The notes: generated by a model not told the origin, from the sequence alone. DNA of 64,000 nt from an uncultured Cetobacterium sp. (GCF_945952365.1 NZ_CAMFHX010000009.1:1-64000); one strand, 5' to 3'. Numbered from the stretch's first letter, positions 34,697 through 44,112 are shown. Made by a program: numbers and translations.

Positions 34697-36211
34697 ATGA
34701 ATGTAAGAAAAAGAATATGTGTTATGGATATAGGATCAAACTCTATAAGGATGGTTATCTATGAGATAACACCGAATAAAGCTTTTATACCGATAGAGGA
34801 TATAAAAGAAACAATTAGACTTGGAGAGGGAATTAACGAAAAGAAAGAGTTAAAAGCAGAGAAGATAAGTTTAGCTTTAAAGACAATACAACTTTTCAAA
34901 AAAGTTTGCTTAAAAAATAATGTAGATGAAATTGTAGCATTTGGAACTGCGGCATTAAGAATTGCAACAAATGGAGAGTGGTTATTAAAAGAGATTTTGA
35001 AAACCACAGGAATAGATGTGATTGTATTTAAAGGAGAGGATGAAGCTTATTTCTCTTTTGAAGGAGCTATAAATACTTTAGATATAAACGAAGGAGTAGT
35101 AATAGATTTGGGTGGATCAAGTTTAGAGATTGTTCACTTTAAAAATAGAGAAGCTTTAGAACGAGTGAGTTTGAATTTTGGAGCTGTAACTTTATCAGAG
35201 GTTGTTGATTTGAAAGATAAATTAGGAAAAAAAGATGAAAATATTTTAAGAGAATTCATAAGAGAAGAATTAAAATTTGTTGAATGGAAAGATAACATCA
35301 AAAATTTACCGTTGATAGGTGTTGGAGGAACGGTTAGAAATATAGGCGGAGTTCATCTTTATATGAATAACTACCCTTTAGAGCTACTTCATAACTATAG
35401 AGTTAGCGTTGAAGGAGTAGAGGATGTAGTTAAAAAGTTAAAAGAGTTGGACTATAAAGAGAAGCAGGATGTCCAAGGTTTATCTAAGGCTAGAGCGGAT
35501 ATGTTTATAGGAGCAGCTATAGCAGTTGAAGAGGTTTTAACATATTTTAAATTAAAAGAGTTAATAATAAGTGGTTATGGAATTAGAGAGGGGGTTCTTT
35601 ACGAACGTTTAAGTGAATGTGGAAAAGTAGTAGATAATCCATTTGAAGATGGATTTAAAGATGTAGTAGAGATATTAAGTGTAAATCCATTTCTGAAAGA
35701 AAAGCAGTATAAAATATTTAAAAAAATATATGAAAAAATAAACGAAGAGTATAGTTTTAATTCTATAAATGAAAAGATAATAAAAATTGTGACATACTTA
35801 TATGATATAGGGAAATGTATAAATTATGTAAACTACCCTTTACATTCTGCGTATATGATATTAAACTTAGGGATAAAAGGAGTAGAACAAAAGGAGTTAA
35901 TTGCTGCAGCTTTAATTGTAGCTAGAGGAAATAAAAAATATAAAGGACTAGAAAAATACAAAGATTTATTTGAGGATTATGAAGTAGATGAGTTTATGAT
36001 GCTTTCTAAAATTTTGAATATCACTAATATCTTTAGTGATGATTTATTATTAGATGAAAAAAACTTTGATATAGAAGTGAATAAGGATGAGATTGTATTT
36101 TATATAAAAGAAAAAGATGAAGAGGATTTAAAAGTGATTGATCTATTTATTTCTCAAAAGAAATTTATAAATACATTCGATAAAAAGCTAAAGTTTAAAT
36201 TGAAAAAATAG
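34697..36211 (+). CDS. Ppx/GppA-type exopolyphosphatase with degenerate HD domain
   Basis: The 504-residue protein has an intact ASKHA-fold Ppx/GppA domain: DIGSNSIRM from D11, VVIDLGGSSLEI near 135-145, IGVGGTVRNIGG and ISGYGIREGVLYE. It would hydrolyse polyphosphate or pppGpp. The C-terminal HD region aligns (IVTYLYDIGK) but the HD histidine is tyrosine (Y369-D370). The later histidine expected in the ARYH-type position is missing as well (ARGNKK). Exopolyphosphatase activity is thus plausible, HD activity not. The next gene shows the opposite pattern. GGAGGGG precedes the ATG. Confidence 0.9.
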   Translation: MNVRKRICVMDIGSNSIRMVIYEITPNKAFIPIEDIKETIRLGEGINEKKELKAEKISLALKTIQLFKKVCLKNNVDEIVAFGTAALRIATNGEWLLKEILKTTGIDVIVFKGEDEAYFSFEGAINTLDINEGVVIDLGGSSLEIVHFKNREALERVSLNFGAVTLSEVVDLKDKLGKKDENILREFIREELKFVEWKDNIKNLPLIGVGGTVRNIGGVHLYMNNYPLELLHNYRVSVEGVEDVVKKLKELDYKEKQDVQGLSKARADMFIGAAIAVEEVLTYFKLKELIISGYGIREGVLYERLSECGKVVDNPFEDGFKDVVEILSVNPFLKEKQYKIFKKIYEKINEEYSFNSINEKIIKIVTYLYDIGKCINYVNYPLHSAYMILNLGIKGVEQKELIAAALIVARGNKKYKGLEKYKDLFEDYEVDEFMMLSKILNITNIFSDDLLLDEKNFDIEVNKDEIVFYIKEKDEEDLKVIDLFISQKKFINTFDKKLKFKLKK

Positions 36212-36221
36212 GGTGGGGATT

Positions 36222-37748
36222 ATGCTGACTTATGCGGTAATTGAGATTAATTCAACTTTTATAGAGATGAGAATTTATGAAAAGAGGGATAGTAGTTATA
36301 GAGTTTTAGAAAAAATAACAGAGGATATAAATATTTTTAAAGAGATGAGAGAGAAAAATGAGATATCTTTAGAAAAAATGAGAAAGATGTGTGATATTTT
36401 AAAGAAAATGAACAATTTATCTAGAGATTATGGAGTTTTAGATAAAAAAATTATATTTAGTGATTTTTTTAAAAATATAAGTAACTTTCCAATGATAGTT
36501 GATCAGATTAAATTAAAAGTAAATATACCTGTAGAGGATATAGATTTAAATGAAAAAACATATCTTTCGATAAAAAAGGTTATCTATTCTGAAAAAGATA
36601 TATTTTCTAAAAAGGATAGCAGGTTATTTTTTAATATGAAATCATTTAGTTCAAGTGTTTATCTTTTTTATAAAGGTGAACTCTCAATAAATGAAAATAT
36701 AAACTTGGGTGTTGAAAAATTATATTCTATTTTAGAAGAAAATAATATTCACTCTAAAAAGGCGTTTGATTTTATTTGTGACTATATGGAGAGTTATGTT
36801 GAATTTGTGAGAAAAGGAATTGGACGTAAAGTAATAAAAAAGTTAATTTTAGAGGGAGAGTTAGAAGAGAAAGTAATGAAGATATTATTTTCTAAAAAAC
36901 CTCTTGAAAGCATAACTTTAGCAGATTTGAAAGATAAGTTAAAATATATTCAAGAGCACTCTTATAATGAGATAGCCTTAAAGTATGGTTGTACTTTATC
37001 AATGGCAAAATTGATGGTTATATCACTTTGTTTAATTATAAGCTTTTGTGATTATTTTGAAATTCAAGAGATTAAATTTTTAAATTTTAATATAAAGGAT
37101 ATTTGTGCATTGGAAAAGTTTTATCCAGAGTTAAAAAAGAAATTTGATGATACTTTATGGAAAATAACATTAGATTCAGTGATAGAGCTAGGAGAAAGAT
37201 TTGATTTTGACAAGGAACACTCAGAGTTTGTAAAAGATATAGGTTTAAAACTTTTAGAAAATTTGAAAAAATATCACTCTTTAGGAAAAGAGGAGTATAG
37301 ATATTTTGTTGTAGCAGCTTATCTTCATGATATAGGAAAAGTAATAGATTTTAAAGAGCATAGTGAACACTCAGCTTATATTTTAGAGAATACAACAATT
37401 TTTGGTTTGAATAAAGAGGTGATTGAAAAGATAGCTTTTATAGTTAGAGCTCATACTGCTAGTGCAAAATTAGAAGAACTTTATAACTACGAGTTTAAAG
37501 GAGAAGAGCTAATAAAGCTATTAAAAATAGTAGCCATAATAAAGATAGCGACAGCTCTTGATAGAGGAAAAAAACAGAGGCTATATAATGAGAAGATTAG
37601 ATTAGAGTGTAATACTTTAGTAATAGAGTTTGATACAGATGAAGATTTTTATATGGAGAAAAGTAGTTTTGAAAAACAATCAAAGTTATTTAAATATCTT
37701 TTTGATTTAGATGTAGAGCTTAAAATAAACAGGAGGTTTGGGGAGTAA
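36222..37748 (+). CDS. Ppx/GppA-like paralogue with decayed phosphatase site and intact HD domain
   Basis: The 508-residue protein is collinear with its upstream neighbour. Its N-terminal part has lost the phosphate-binding loops: the position of DIGSNS reads EINSTF (from E8), the DLGGSS region reads FNMKSFSSS, and the IGVGGT region reads LEGELEE. The C-terminal HD domain is complete: H333, H369-D370 (AYLHDIGK), H383 and H411 (RAHTAS). HD proteins of this type hydrolyse phosphate esters or nucleotides. The ATG at 36222 follows GGTGGGG; a GTG at 36213 lies in that site. It overlaps ppk by one base. Confidence 0.8.
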   Translation: MLTYAVIEINSTFIEMRIYEKRDSSYRVLEKITEDINIFKEMREKNEISLEKMRKMCDILKKMNNLSRDYGVLDKKIIFSDFFKNISNFPMIVDQIKLKVNIPVEDIDLNEKTYLSIKKVIYSEKDIFSKKDSRLFFNMKSFSSSVYLFYKGELSINENINLGVEKLYSILEENNIHSKKAFDFICDYMESYVEFVRKGIGRKVIKKLILEGELEEKVMKILFSKKPLESITLADLKDKLKYIQEHSYNEIALKYGCTLSMAKLMVISLCLIISFCDYFEIQEIKFLNFNIKDICALEKFYPELKKKFDDTLWKITLDSVIELGERFDFDKEHSEFVKDIGLKLLENLKKYHSLGKEEYRYFVVAAYLHDIGKVIDFKEHSEHSAYILENTTIFGLNKEVIEKIAFIVRAHTASAKLEELYNYEFKGEELIKLLKIVAIIKIATALDRGKKQRLYNEKIRLECNTLVIEFDTDEDFYMEKSSFEKQSKLFKYLFDLDVELKINRRFGE

Positions 37749-39784
37749 TGGCTTATACTGGAAAGGATTTTTACAATAGGGAATTGAGCTGGATAGAGTT
37801 TAATAAGAGGGTTTTGTCGGAAGCAGAAGGAGTTGAAAATCCACTTTTAGAAAAATTGAAGTTTTTAGCTATTGTAAGTTCAAATTTTGATGAGTTTTTC
37901 AAAGTTAGGGTAGCTGGATTGAAAGCTCAAGAGGAATCAAATTTAGAGTTAAGAGATATGGCTGGATTTCTTCCAAAAGAGCAGCTGTTGATGATAAAAA
38001 AAGAGGTTACAGATGTTGTTGATAAGCAATATAAGTATTACACATCTATAATGGAGAAAATAAAAAAAGATGGAAAGATATCTATAAAAAATTATAATGA
38101 ATTAGCTGGAAAAGAGTTAAGATTTATAGAGAACTATTACAGTGAAACAATATTTCCGATTTTAACACCTATGGCAATTGATACATTTAGACCATTTCCT
38201 CATTTAAATAGTGGAGCTATAAATCTAATTTTAAATGTTAAGGAAAAAGATGGAATATCTTTTGCTATTGTTGAAGTACCTAGAGTAATCAACAGATTGA
38301 TAAAGCTTCCGGGAGGAAATAGTTTTATTCTTTTAGAAGAGGTGGTAAAAAATAATCTGAAGAGATTGTTTAATGGCTATGAAATAATAGATATTGGACA
38401 TTTTAGAATAACAAGAGATGAAGACTTAGGAATTGATGATAATAATGGTGCTGAGGATTTACTTTCAGAGATTGAAAAAGAGGTAAAAAATAGAAAATGG
38501 GGAAATCCTGTTAGGGTTGAATATATAGATGGAGTATCTAAAAAAAGCTTAGAGTTTTTAAAAGAGCAGATAGAACTAGAGGAACAAAATTTTTATTCGG
38601 TTTTAGGCCCACTTGATTTAACTTTTTTATGGGGTGTTGTAGGAGTAGTAGGAGCAGAGGAGTTACGATTTGTAAAGAATACTCCAAAGTATTATAAAGA
38701 ACTAGCTGGAGAAAATTTGTTTAGAGTTTTATCTAAGAGGAATATACTGTTGAGACATCCATTTGAAAGTTTTGAACATGTAATCGACATGGTTAAAGTT
38801 TCAGCTCAAGACCCAAAAGTATTGGCTATAAAACAAACTCTTTATAGAGTGAGTGGAGATTCTCCAATAATAAAATATTTAAAAAAAGCTGCTGAAAATG
38901 GAAAACAAGTAACTGTTCTTGTGGAGTTAAAAGCAAGATTTGATGAGGAAAGAAATGTAAAATGGGCTAGAGAGTTAGAGGAAGCAGGGTGCCATGTAAT
39001 ATATGGACTGAGTGGACTAAAGACTCACGCTAAGTGTCTTTTGGTTATTAGAAAAGAGGATGATGGAATAAAAAGATATATTCACTTAGGAACTGGTAAC
39101 TATAATGATTCTACAGCTAAGTTATATGTTGATTATTCATTCTTTACTAAAGATGAAGAGATGGGAATAGATGCAAGTCATCTATTTAATAAACTTACAG
39201 GATTTTCTATAATTGATGATTGGAAAAAATTGATTGTTGCTCCAACACACTTAAGACCTAGTTTATATAAACTTATAGATAGAGAGATTGAAAATGTTAA
39301 AAAAGGTGGTTTAGGAAAAGTTACAATAAAAGTAAATGGGTTAACAGATCAAGGAATAATTGAAAAGCTTTATGACGCTTCTAAAGCAGGTGTTGAAATT
39401 ATTTTAATTGTAAGAGGAGCTTGCTGTTTAAAAAGTGGTATTGAAGGGTTGAGTGAAAATATAAAAGTATACAGTTTAGTAGGAAGATTTTTAGAGCATG
39501 ATAGAATATATTTCTTTGAAAATAATGGAGATGAAGAGCTTTATTTAGGAAGTGCAGACTGTATGAGAAGAAATTTAGATGGAAGAGTTGAAACAATATT
39601 TCCATTAGAAAATAAAGATGATAGAAAAAAAGTTACACAATTTTTAAAGGATATTTTAAAAGATAATGTAAAATTAAGAATACAAAACAGAGATGGTAGT
39701 TATTCGTTAGTGGGTGCTAAAAATAAAAAAGGAACTCTAAAGTATAACTATCAGGAGAATTATAGAGAAAAGTATATAGAGTAA
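37748..39784 (+). CDS. ppk: Polyphosphate kinase 1
   Basis: The 678-residue enzyme makes polyphosphate from ATP. The start YNRELSWIEFNKRVL and FDEFFKVRVAGL belong to the N-domain. The phospho-accepting histidine is H427 in GLKTHAKC, followed by HLGTGNYND, and the second conserved histidine is H584 in FLEHDRIYFF. AGGAGG lies in the end of the upstream gene, and TAATG couples the two. The operon therefore joins synthesis and breakdown of polyphosphate. Confidence 0.97.
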   Translation: MAYTGKDFYNRELSWIEFNKRVLSEAEGVENPLLEKLKFLAIVSSNFDEFFKVRVAGLKAQEESNLELRDMAGFLPKEQLLMIKKEVTDVVDKQYKYYTSIMEKIKKDGKISIKNYNELAGKELRFIENYYSETIFPILTPMAIDTFRPFPHLNSGAINLILNVKEKDGISFAIVEVPRVINRLIKLPGGNSFILLEEVVKNNLKRLFNGYEIIDIGHFRITRDEDLGIDDNNGAEDLLSEIEKEVKNRKWGNPVRVEYIDGVSKKSLEFLKEQIELEEQNFYSVLGPLDLTFLWGVVGVVGAEELRFVKNTPKYYKELAGENLFRVLSKRNILLRHPFESFEHVIDMVKVSAQDPKVLAIKQTLYRVSGDSPIIKYLKKAAENGKQVTVLVELKARFDEERNVKWARELEEAGCHVIYGLSGLKTHAKCLLVIRKEDDGIKRYIHLGTGNYNDSTAKLYVDYSFFTKDEEMGIDASHLFNKLTGFSIIDDWKKLIVAPTHLRPSLYKLIDREIENVKKGGLGKVTIKVNGLTDQGIIEKLYDASKAGVEIILIVRGACCLKSGIEGLSENIKVYSLVGRFLEHDRIYFFENNGDEELYLGSADCMRRNLDGRVETIFPLENKDDRKKVTQFLKDILKDNVKLRIQNRDGSYSLVGAKNKKGTLKYNYQENYREKYIE

Positions 39785-39811
39785 ATTATATTTTAAGAAG
39801 GGGTGAATCTT

Positions 39812-40456
39812 ATGAGGTTGATAAAAGTTTCAAAGAAAGTGGATTTATTTAAAAAAGCCATTGATATATTTAAAGAAACAACTTATGGAAAAGAAATAGT
39901 TAATATCGCTTTTTCAGGCGGAAGAACACCGAAAGAGTTTTTTACAAAATTATCAAAAGAGGATATTGATTGGGATAAGATAAATATATTTTTAGTAGAT
40001 GAAAGATTTGTTCCCTTAGATAGTGAGCATAGTAACTACAATCTATTAAAAAAAAATCTTTTAGATAAGATAGAGATTCCAGAAAAAAATATACACAAAG
40101 TTGAAATTTTAAAAACACCATTAGATTCTAAAATAGATTATGAAAAAAGATTATTAAAATATTTTAAAGGGGATATAAAATTTGACGCAGTTTATTTAGG
40201 AGTTGGAGAAGATGGTCATACAGGTTCAATTTTTACATTAGATGATGTAGAGGTTGAAGAACCGACTCTTATAACTGAAAGCTCAAATCATCCGTATAAA
40301 AGAATAACGTTGAGTATGGAAACTATAAATAAAGCTGAGAAAAAAATATTAATTGCAACAAAAGAAAAAGGGTATGTTTTAGAAAATCTACCTCAATGGA
40401 GATGTCCTGCATTTTTTATAGAGGACCCTATTATATTGGTAGAATATGAAAAATAA
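39812..40456 (+). CDS. pgl: 6-phosphogluconolactonase
   Basis: The 214-residue DevB-type lactonase is recognised by VNIAFSGGRTPKEFF, INIFLVDERFVP with HSNYN, and the GVGEDGHTGSIF motif. It hydrolyses 6-phosphogluconolactone in the oxidative pentose phosphate pathway. The ATG at 39812 has AAGGGG eight bases upstream; a GTG at 39803 overlaps that site. It lies 27 bases after ppk, probably in the same transcript. No zwf or gnd lies in the window. Confidence 0.9.
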   Translation: MRLIKVSKKVDLFKKAIDIFKETTYGKEIVNIAFSGGRTPKEFFTKLSKEDIDWDKINIFLVDERFVPLDSEHSNYNLLKKNLLDKIEIPEKNIHKVEILKTPLDSKIDYEKRLLKYFKGDIKFDAVYLGVGEDGHTGSIFTLDDVEVEEPTLITESSNHPYKRITLSMETINKAEKKILIATKEKGYVLENLPQWRCPAFFIEDPIILVEYEK

Positions 40457-40461
40457 AATTC

Positions 40462-40490
40462 TTGACTTTTAAACTAAAGTTTTATATTAT
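40462..40490 (+). promoter_or_regulatory. Promoter of the thioredoxin-like gene
   Basis: TTGACT (40462-40467) and TATTAT (40485-40490) are 17 bp apart, in the gap after pgl. Confidence 0.8.
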
Positions 40491-40531
40491 ATGTATTATA
40501 TACAGAATAAGTATAAATGGAGGAAGAAATT

Positions 40532-40795
40532 ATGAGAATAATGTTATTTACAACACCAACTTGTCAATACTGTGGACCAGCAAAAGAGTTATTAGCAGAT
40601 ACAGAGGGTGTAGAAGTTATAAACGCAATGGAGAACCAAGAGTTAGCAGCAATGTATGGAATTAGATCTGTACCTTGTTTAGTAGTAGAGAAATGTAGTG
40701 GAACACAATCTTACGTAGGATTAGATCAAATCGCTAGATTCGTTGACGAGAAAGGTCAAGCATCTGGTGGATGTGGATGTAGCTGCGGGCATTAA
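40532..40795 (+). CDS. Thioredoxin-fold protein with C-terminal cysteine tail
   Basis: The 87-residue protein has a glutaredoxin/thioredoxin fold with the redox motif C11-QY-C14 and a cis-proline in RSVPCLVV (P48). The tail ends GGCGCSCGH, giving C81, C83, C85 and H87, plus C49 and C55. Such a tail could bind a metal or Fe-S cluster or act as a resolving thiol. The ATG at 40532 follows GGAGG; an ATG at 40517 would overlap that site. It has its own promoter and a strong terminator. Confidence 0.88.
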   Translation: MRIMLFTTPTCQYCGPAKELLADTEGVEVINAMENQELAAMYGIRSVPCLVVEKCSGTQSYVGLDQIARFVDEKGQASGGCGCSCGH

Positions 40796-40803
40796 TTATT
40801 AGG

Positions 40804-40836
40804 CCATGTAAACAATAGTTTACATGGTTTTTTTTT
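40804..40836 (+). terminator. Terminator after the thioredoxin-like gene
   Basis: A 10-bp stem (40804-40813 with 40818-40827) with AATA loop and nine T residues. Confidence 0.95.
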
Positions 40837-40865
40837 CGATGTATAATAAGCTCAGAGGTGAAAAT

Positions 40866-41243
40866 ATGAGAAAAAAAATATTTTTATTTTTGCTTCTTTC
40901 TATTATTTCAATTTTTGGAGGTATTAGGGAGGAAGCTAAAAATAAAGCAAACCTATATACTTTTGTAAGTTCTGAAATAAAAGAGTTGAAAAACGAAAAA
41001 AAAGATAAGCATATTGTGCTTAATATTTCTAAGAAAAATATCGAGCTTCTAAATAGCTCAAATAGAAATAAAAAAGATGAAGATATCGATGAAAATGAAA
41101 CTCAAATCTATTTAATTAATTCTAATTTTACTCCAATTTTAAAAATTAGTTTTGTAGATAAAGAGTTGTTAAAAAAATATTCATATAAAAACTTAACTTA
41201 TACAATTTTAAATAGAGATGAAAATAGAGTTTTAAGAATTTAA
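40866..41243 (+). CDS. Hypothetical secreted protein
   Basis: The 125-residue product starts MRKKIFLFLLLSIISIFGG, a typical signal peptide of about 18 residues with no lipobox cysteine. The rest is lysine- and asparagine-rich and hydrophilic, with no family I recognise. The ATG at 40866 follows AGAGGTG; the frame extends back into the preceding terminator, which is unlikely to be translated. It may be transcribed with the small membrane protein and antiporter downstream, but a 48-base gap separates them. Confidence 0.65.
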   Translation: MRKKIFLFLLLSIISIFGGIREEAKNKANLYTFVSSEIKELKNEKKDKHIVLNISKKNIELLNSSNRNKKDEDIDENETQIYLINSNFTPILKISFVDKELLKKYSYKNLTYTILNRDENRVLRI

Positions 41244-41291
41244 AAATAGTTTTTTCAGAAAATATATATTATATAAAAATTGGAGGAAAAA

Positions 41292-41468
41292 ATGAAAAAA
41301 CTATTAATAACTGAAGAGAATGAAATTTTACAAAAGAAAGAGAGCTTTATGGAAAGATTTTTTAAGGTTCTTTTTTTAATTATGTTTGTGGGATCATATT
41401 TGTTACTCGTAGGAGTTATGTCTTTTAAGCTTTTAGAATATATATTTATATATTTTATTTCAAGGTAG
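41292..41468 (+). CDS. Small single-span membrane protein
   Basis: The 58-residue product has a charged N-terminal part (MKKLLITEENEILQKKESFMER) and one long hydrophobic segment (about residues 26-55). GGAGG at 41282-41286 is ideally placed for the ATG. It ends eight bases before the K+/H+ antiporter gene, so the two are probably co-translated. I recognise no family. A regulatory or stabilising subunit of the antiporter is a reasonable guess. Confidence 0.6.
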   Translation: MKKLLITEENEILQKKESFMERFFKVLFLIMFVGSYLLLVGVMSFKLLEYIFIYFISR

Positions 41469-41476
41469 GTGTATAG

Positions 41477-42871
41477 ATGGGTGTTGAAATATTAGTAGTT
41501 GGAATTATAATACTTATCAGTTTATTTTCAATAAGAATCTCTAAAAAATTGGAGATTCCTTTGTTAATAATGTTTTTATTAGTAGGAATGTTAGCTGGTT
41601 CAGAAGGAGTTGGAGGAATATATTTTGATAATGCTTTAGTTGCTCAAAATATAGGAACGATAGCTTTGATGTTTATAATATTTTCAGGTGGATTGGAAAC
41701 AGATAAGGCAGATGTTAGAAAATCAATATGTCCGAGCGGAATTTTGGCAACTTTAGGTGTGCTTTTAACAGCGGGATTATCCAGTGTTGCTGTGTATTAT
41801 TTAACTGATTTTACTTTGAAAGAGTCACTACTTTTCAGTGCAATGGTTTCATCGACTGATGCAGCGGCTGTTATGTCAATACTAGGAGATTCGAAGTTAA
41901 AAAAAGATGTTAAATCTGTTGTTGAGATTGAATCTGGAAGTAATGACCCTATGGCTTATGCACTGATACTATTTCTTCTTTCGTTTTTCAAAGAGGGAGA
42001 AAACCCATCTTTAGTTGTAGGAGTTATATTTTTATTAAAACAGATAACTTTAGGAGCTATGATAGGTTATATCTTTGGAAGAATAACTCTGCCTTTAGCG
42101 AACTATATAAAAATAGTGAGAGAGGAGTTTTTAACGATTCATCTTATAGCAATGCTGTTTATATGTTTTGGGTTGGCTACAGTTTTTGATGGAAATGGAT
42201 TCTTAGCTATATATATAGCTGGAATAATGGTTGGAAATAAAAAGTTTAACTATAAATTAAACTCTATCAGAAATATGAGACTTATAACTTGGTTTATGCA
42301 AATAGGGATGTTTGTAATGTTAGGTCTTCTTGTTTTTCCGAGTCAACTACTTGGTTATATAGCGGTAGGAAGTTTACTCTCTGTAATTATGATTATTGTT
42401 GTTAGAATACTTATTGTTTATGGATTGTTACTTCCATTTAAATTTTCTTCGAAAGAGAAACTTTTTATATCTTGGGCTGGACTAAAAGGAGCTGTTCCAA
42501 TTATATTTGCAACGATGGCTGTCACAGAGGGATTACCTAATGCTCAAGGGATGTTTAATCTAACGTTTTATATTGTTGTATTCTCAGTTTTACTTCAAGG
42601 GATGACATTGAAGTATGTCGGAAAAAAGTTGAATCTATTTGAAGAGGAGATTGAAACAGAGAACGCTATTGAAATGGATGAATTAGAGGAGTTGGCACTG
42701 AAGAAGATGTTACTTCATGAAGATTCTGAGTATGTGGATAAAAAAATCAAAGAGTTAGAACTTCCATCAGGAATGTTGATTGTTTCGATTAAAAGAGGGG
42801 ATTCATACGTAACTCCTAAAGGTGATGTGGTGCTTTTAGTAGGAGATACACTTCTATTTTCTCGAAATTAA
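41477..42871 (+). CDS. Potassium/proton antiporter, CPA1/CvrA (NhaP2) type
   Basis: The 464-residue protein has about 12 hydrophobic segments. Family landmarks are PLLIMFLLVGMLAGSEG, FIIFSGGLETD, SSTDAAAVMSIL and the ion-site sequence VVEIESGSNDPMAY. The C-terminal 80 residues form an RCK_C/TrkA_C-like domain (VDKKIKELELPSGMLIVSI, VLLVGDTLLFS). It is shorter than E. coli CvrA because it lacks the last CorC-like domain. K+/H+ exchange is inferred from the family; Na+ is possible. Confidence 0.9.
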   Translation: MGVEILVVGIIILISLFSIRISKKLEIPLLIMFLLVGMLAGSEGVGGIYFDNALVAQNIGTIALMFIIFSGGLETDKADVRKSICPSGILATLGVLLTAGLSSVAVYYLTDFTLKESLLFSAMVSSTDAAAVMSILGDSKLKKDVKSVVEIESGSNDPMAYALILFLLSFFKEGENPSLVVGVIFLLKQITLGAMIGYIFGRITLPLANYIKIVREEFLTIHLIAMLFICFGLATVFDGNGFLAIYIAGIMVGNKKFNYKLNSIRNMRLITWFMQIGMFVMLGLLVFPSQLLGYIAVGSLLSVIMIIVVRILIVYGLLLPFKFSSKEKLFISWAGLKGAVPIIFATMAVTEGLPNAQGMFNLTFYIVVFSVLLQGMTLKYVGKKLNLFEEEIETENAIEMDELEELALKKMLLHEDSEYVDKKIKELELPSGMLIVSIKRGDSYVTPKGDVVLLVGDTLLFSRN

Positions 42872-42900
42872 TTGTATTTTTCTCAATATAGTTATAAAAT
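42872..42900 (+). promoter_or_regulatory. Possible promoter of the rlmI-like gene
   Basis: TTGTAT (42872-42877) and TAAAAT (42895-42900) are 17 bp apart, starting right after the antiporter stop. Confidence 0.5.
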
Positions 42901-42945
42901 AGAATATAAAATTAATTTATTTTTTGTTTAAAAGGACGTGAGAAA

Positions 42946-44112
42946 TTGAGTAAAATTTTTATAAAAAAGGATAGAGAAAGATTATGGTATAGTGGTCATC
43001 CATGGATGTACTCTGGAGCTGTAGAAAAGATAGAGGGAAAACCAGAGGGTGGATCTGTTATAGAGGTATATAACTCGAAAAAAGAGTTTATAGGATATGG
43101 ACACTACAATAAGAACTCAAAAATAATGGTTCGTATGCTTGAAAAAAATATCGATAAAAAGATAGACTTAAATTGGTATTGTGAAAAAGTGAGAGAAGCA
43201 TTTACTTTAAGAGAGATGATATCTATAGATAGTAATGGTTATAGACTTATTCATAGTGAATCTGATTCTTTACCTGGAGTTATAGTGGATCGTTTTGGTG
43301 ACTACTTAGTAGTTCAAGCTTCAACTCTTGGAATGGAGAGAGATAAAAATCTTTTAGTGGAAGCTTTGAAAAAAGAGATTCCTAATGTAAAAGGAATATA
43401 TGAAAAGAGTGAAGGGGATGGAAGAAAGTTAGAAGGGCTTCCAGAAGTTTCAGGAGTACTTTTTGGTGAGGTTCCAGATGAGATTGAAATCTACGAAGGA
43501 AAAGCTAAGTTTACAATAGATTTAAAAGGGCAAAAGACTGGGTTCTATTCAGATCAAAGAGATAATAGAGTTTTAATGGGAAATCTTTCAAAAGGAAAGG
43601 ATTTCTTAGATGTATGTAGTTATACAGGAGGATTCTCTCTTCATGCAATGGTAAACGGTGCTAACTCATCAACTTTAATAGATGTGAGTGAGGATGTTTT
43701 AAATGTAGCTAGAAAAAACTTAGAGGCTTATGAAAATGTTGAGTTTATAAAAGGAAATATCTTCAATGTTTTAAGAGACTTAGTGAAAGAGGGGCGTCAA
43801 TGGGATTTAGTTAATTTAGATCCTCCGAAATTAGCTCCGAATAGAAGAGATTTAGATAAAGCATTAAAAGCTTACAAGGATATAATTTTAAATGGATTGA
43901 AGCTAACAAAAAAAGGTGGATTCTTATCTATCTATAGTTGTAGTGGAGCTGTAACAAGTGCTGATTTAAGAATGGCATTGGCGTTTGCAGTGAAAGATGC
44001 AGGAGTGAAAGCGATAATCGTTAATCAACTGCACCAAAGTCCATGTCACCCGATATCAGTGGCAGTACCTGAAACTGAGTATTTAAAAGGGTTCTTAGTT
44101 AGAGTAATATAG
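42946..44112 (+). CDS. rlmI: Class I SAM-dependent rRNA methyltransferase (RlmI family)
   Basis: The 388-residue protein has an N-terminal PUA domain (RLWYSGHPWMYSGAVEKI) and a Rossmann methyltransferase domain with KGQKTGFYSDQRDNR, DVCSYTGGFSLHAM and the catalytic NLDPPKLAPN motif. RlmI methylates C1962 of 23S rRNA (m5C). The start is TTG at 42946 after AAGGACGTG, and homology fits it. The alternative is a related m5C/m7G enzyme of the same family. Confidence 0.9.
   Translation: MSKIFIKKDRERLWYSGHPWMYSGAVEKIEGKPEGGSVIEVYNSKKEFIGYGHYNKNSKIMVRMLEKNIDKKIDLNWYCEKVREAFTLREMISIDSNGYRLIHSESDSLPGVIVDRFGDYLVVQASTLGMERDKNLLVEALKKEIPNVKGIYEKSEGDGRKLEGLPEVSGVLFGEVPDEIEIYEGKAKFTIDLKGQKTGFYSDQRDNRVLMGNLSKGKDFLDVCSYTGGFSLHAMVNGANSSTLIDVSEDVLNVARKNLEAYENVEFIKGNIFNVLRDLVKEGRQWDLVNLDPPKLAPNRRDLDKALKAYKDIILNGLKLTKKGGFLSIYSCSGAVTSADLRMALAFAVKDAGVKAIIVNQLHQSPCHPISVAVPETEYLKGFLVRVI

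Noticed and set aside
40462-40665. A 67-codon frame overlapping the thioredoxin-like gene
   Set aside because: It starts inside the promoter, lacks a ribosome-binding site and runs out of frame through a gene with clear homology.
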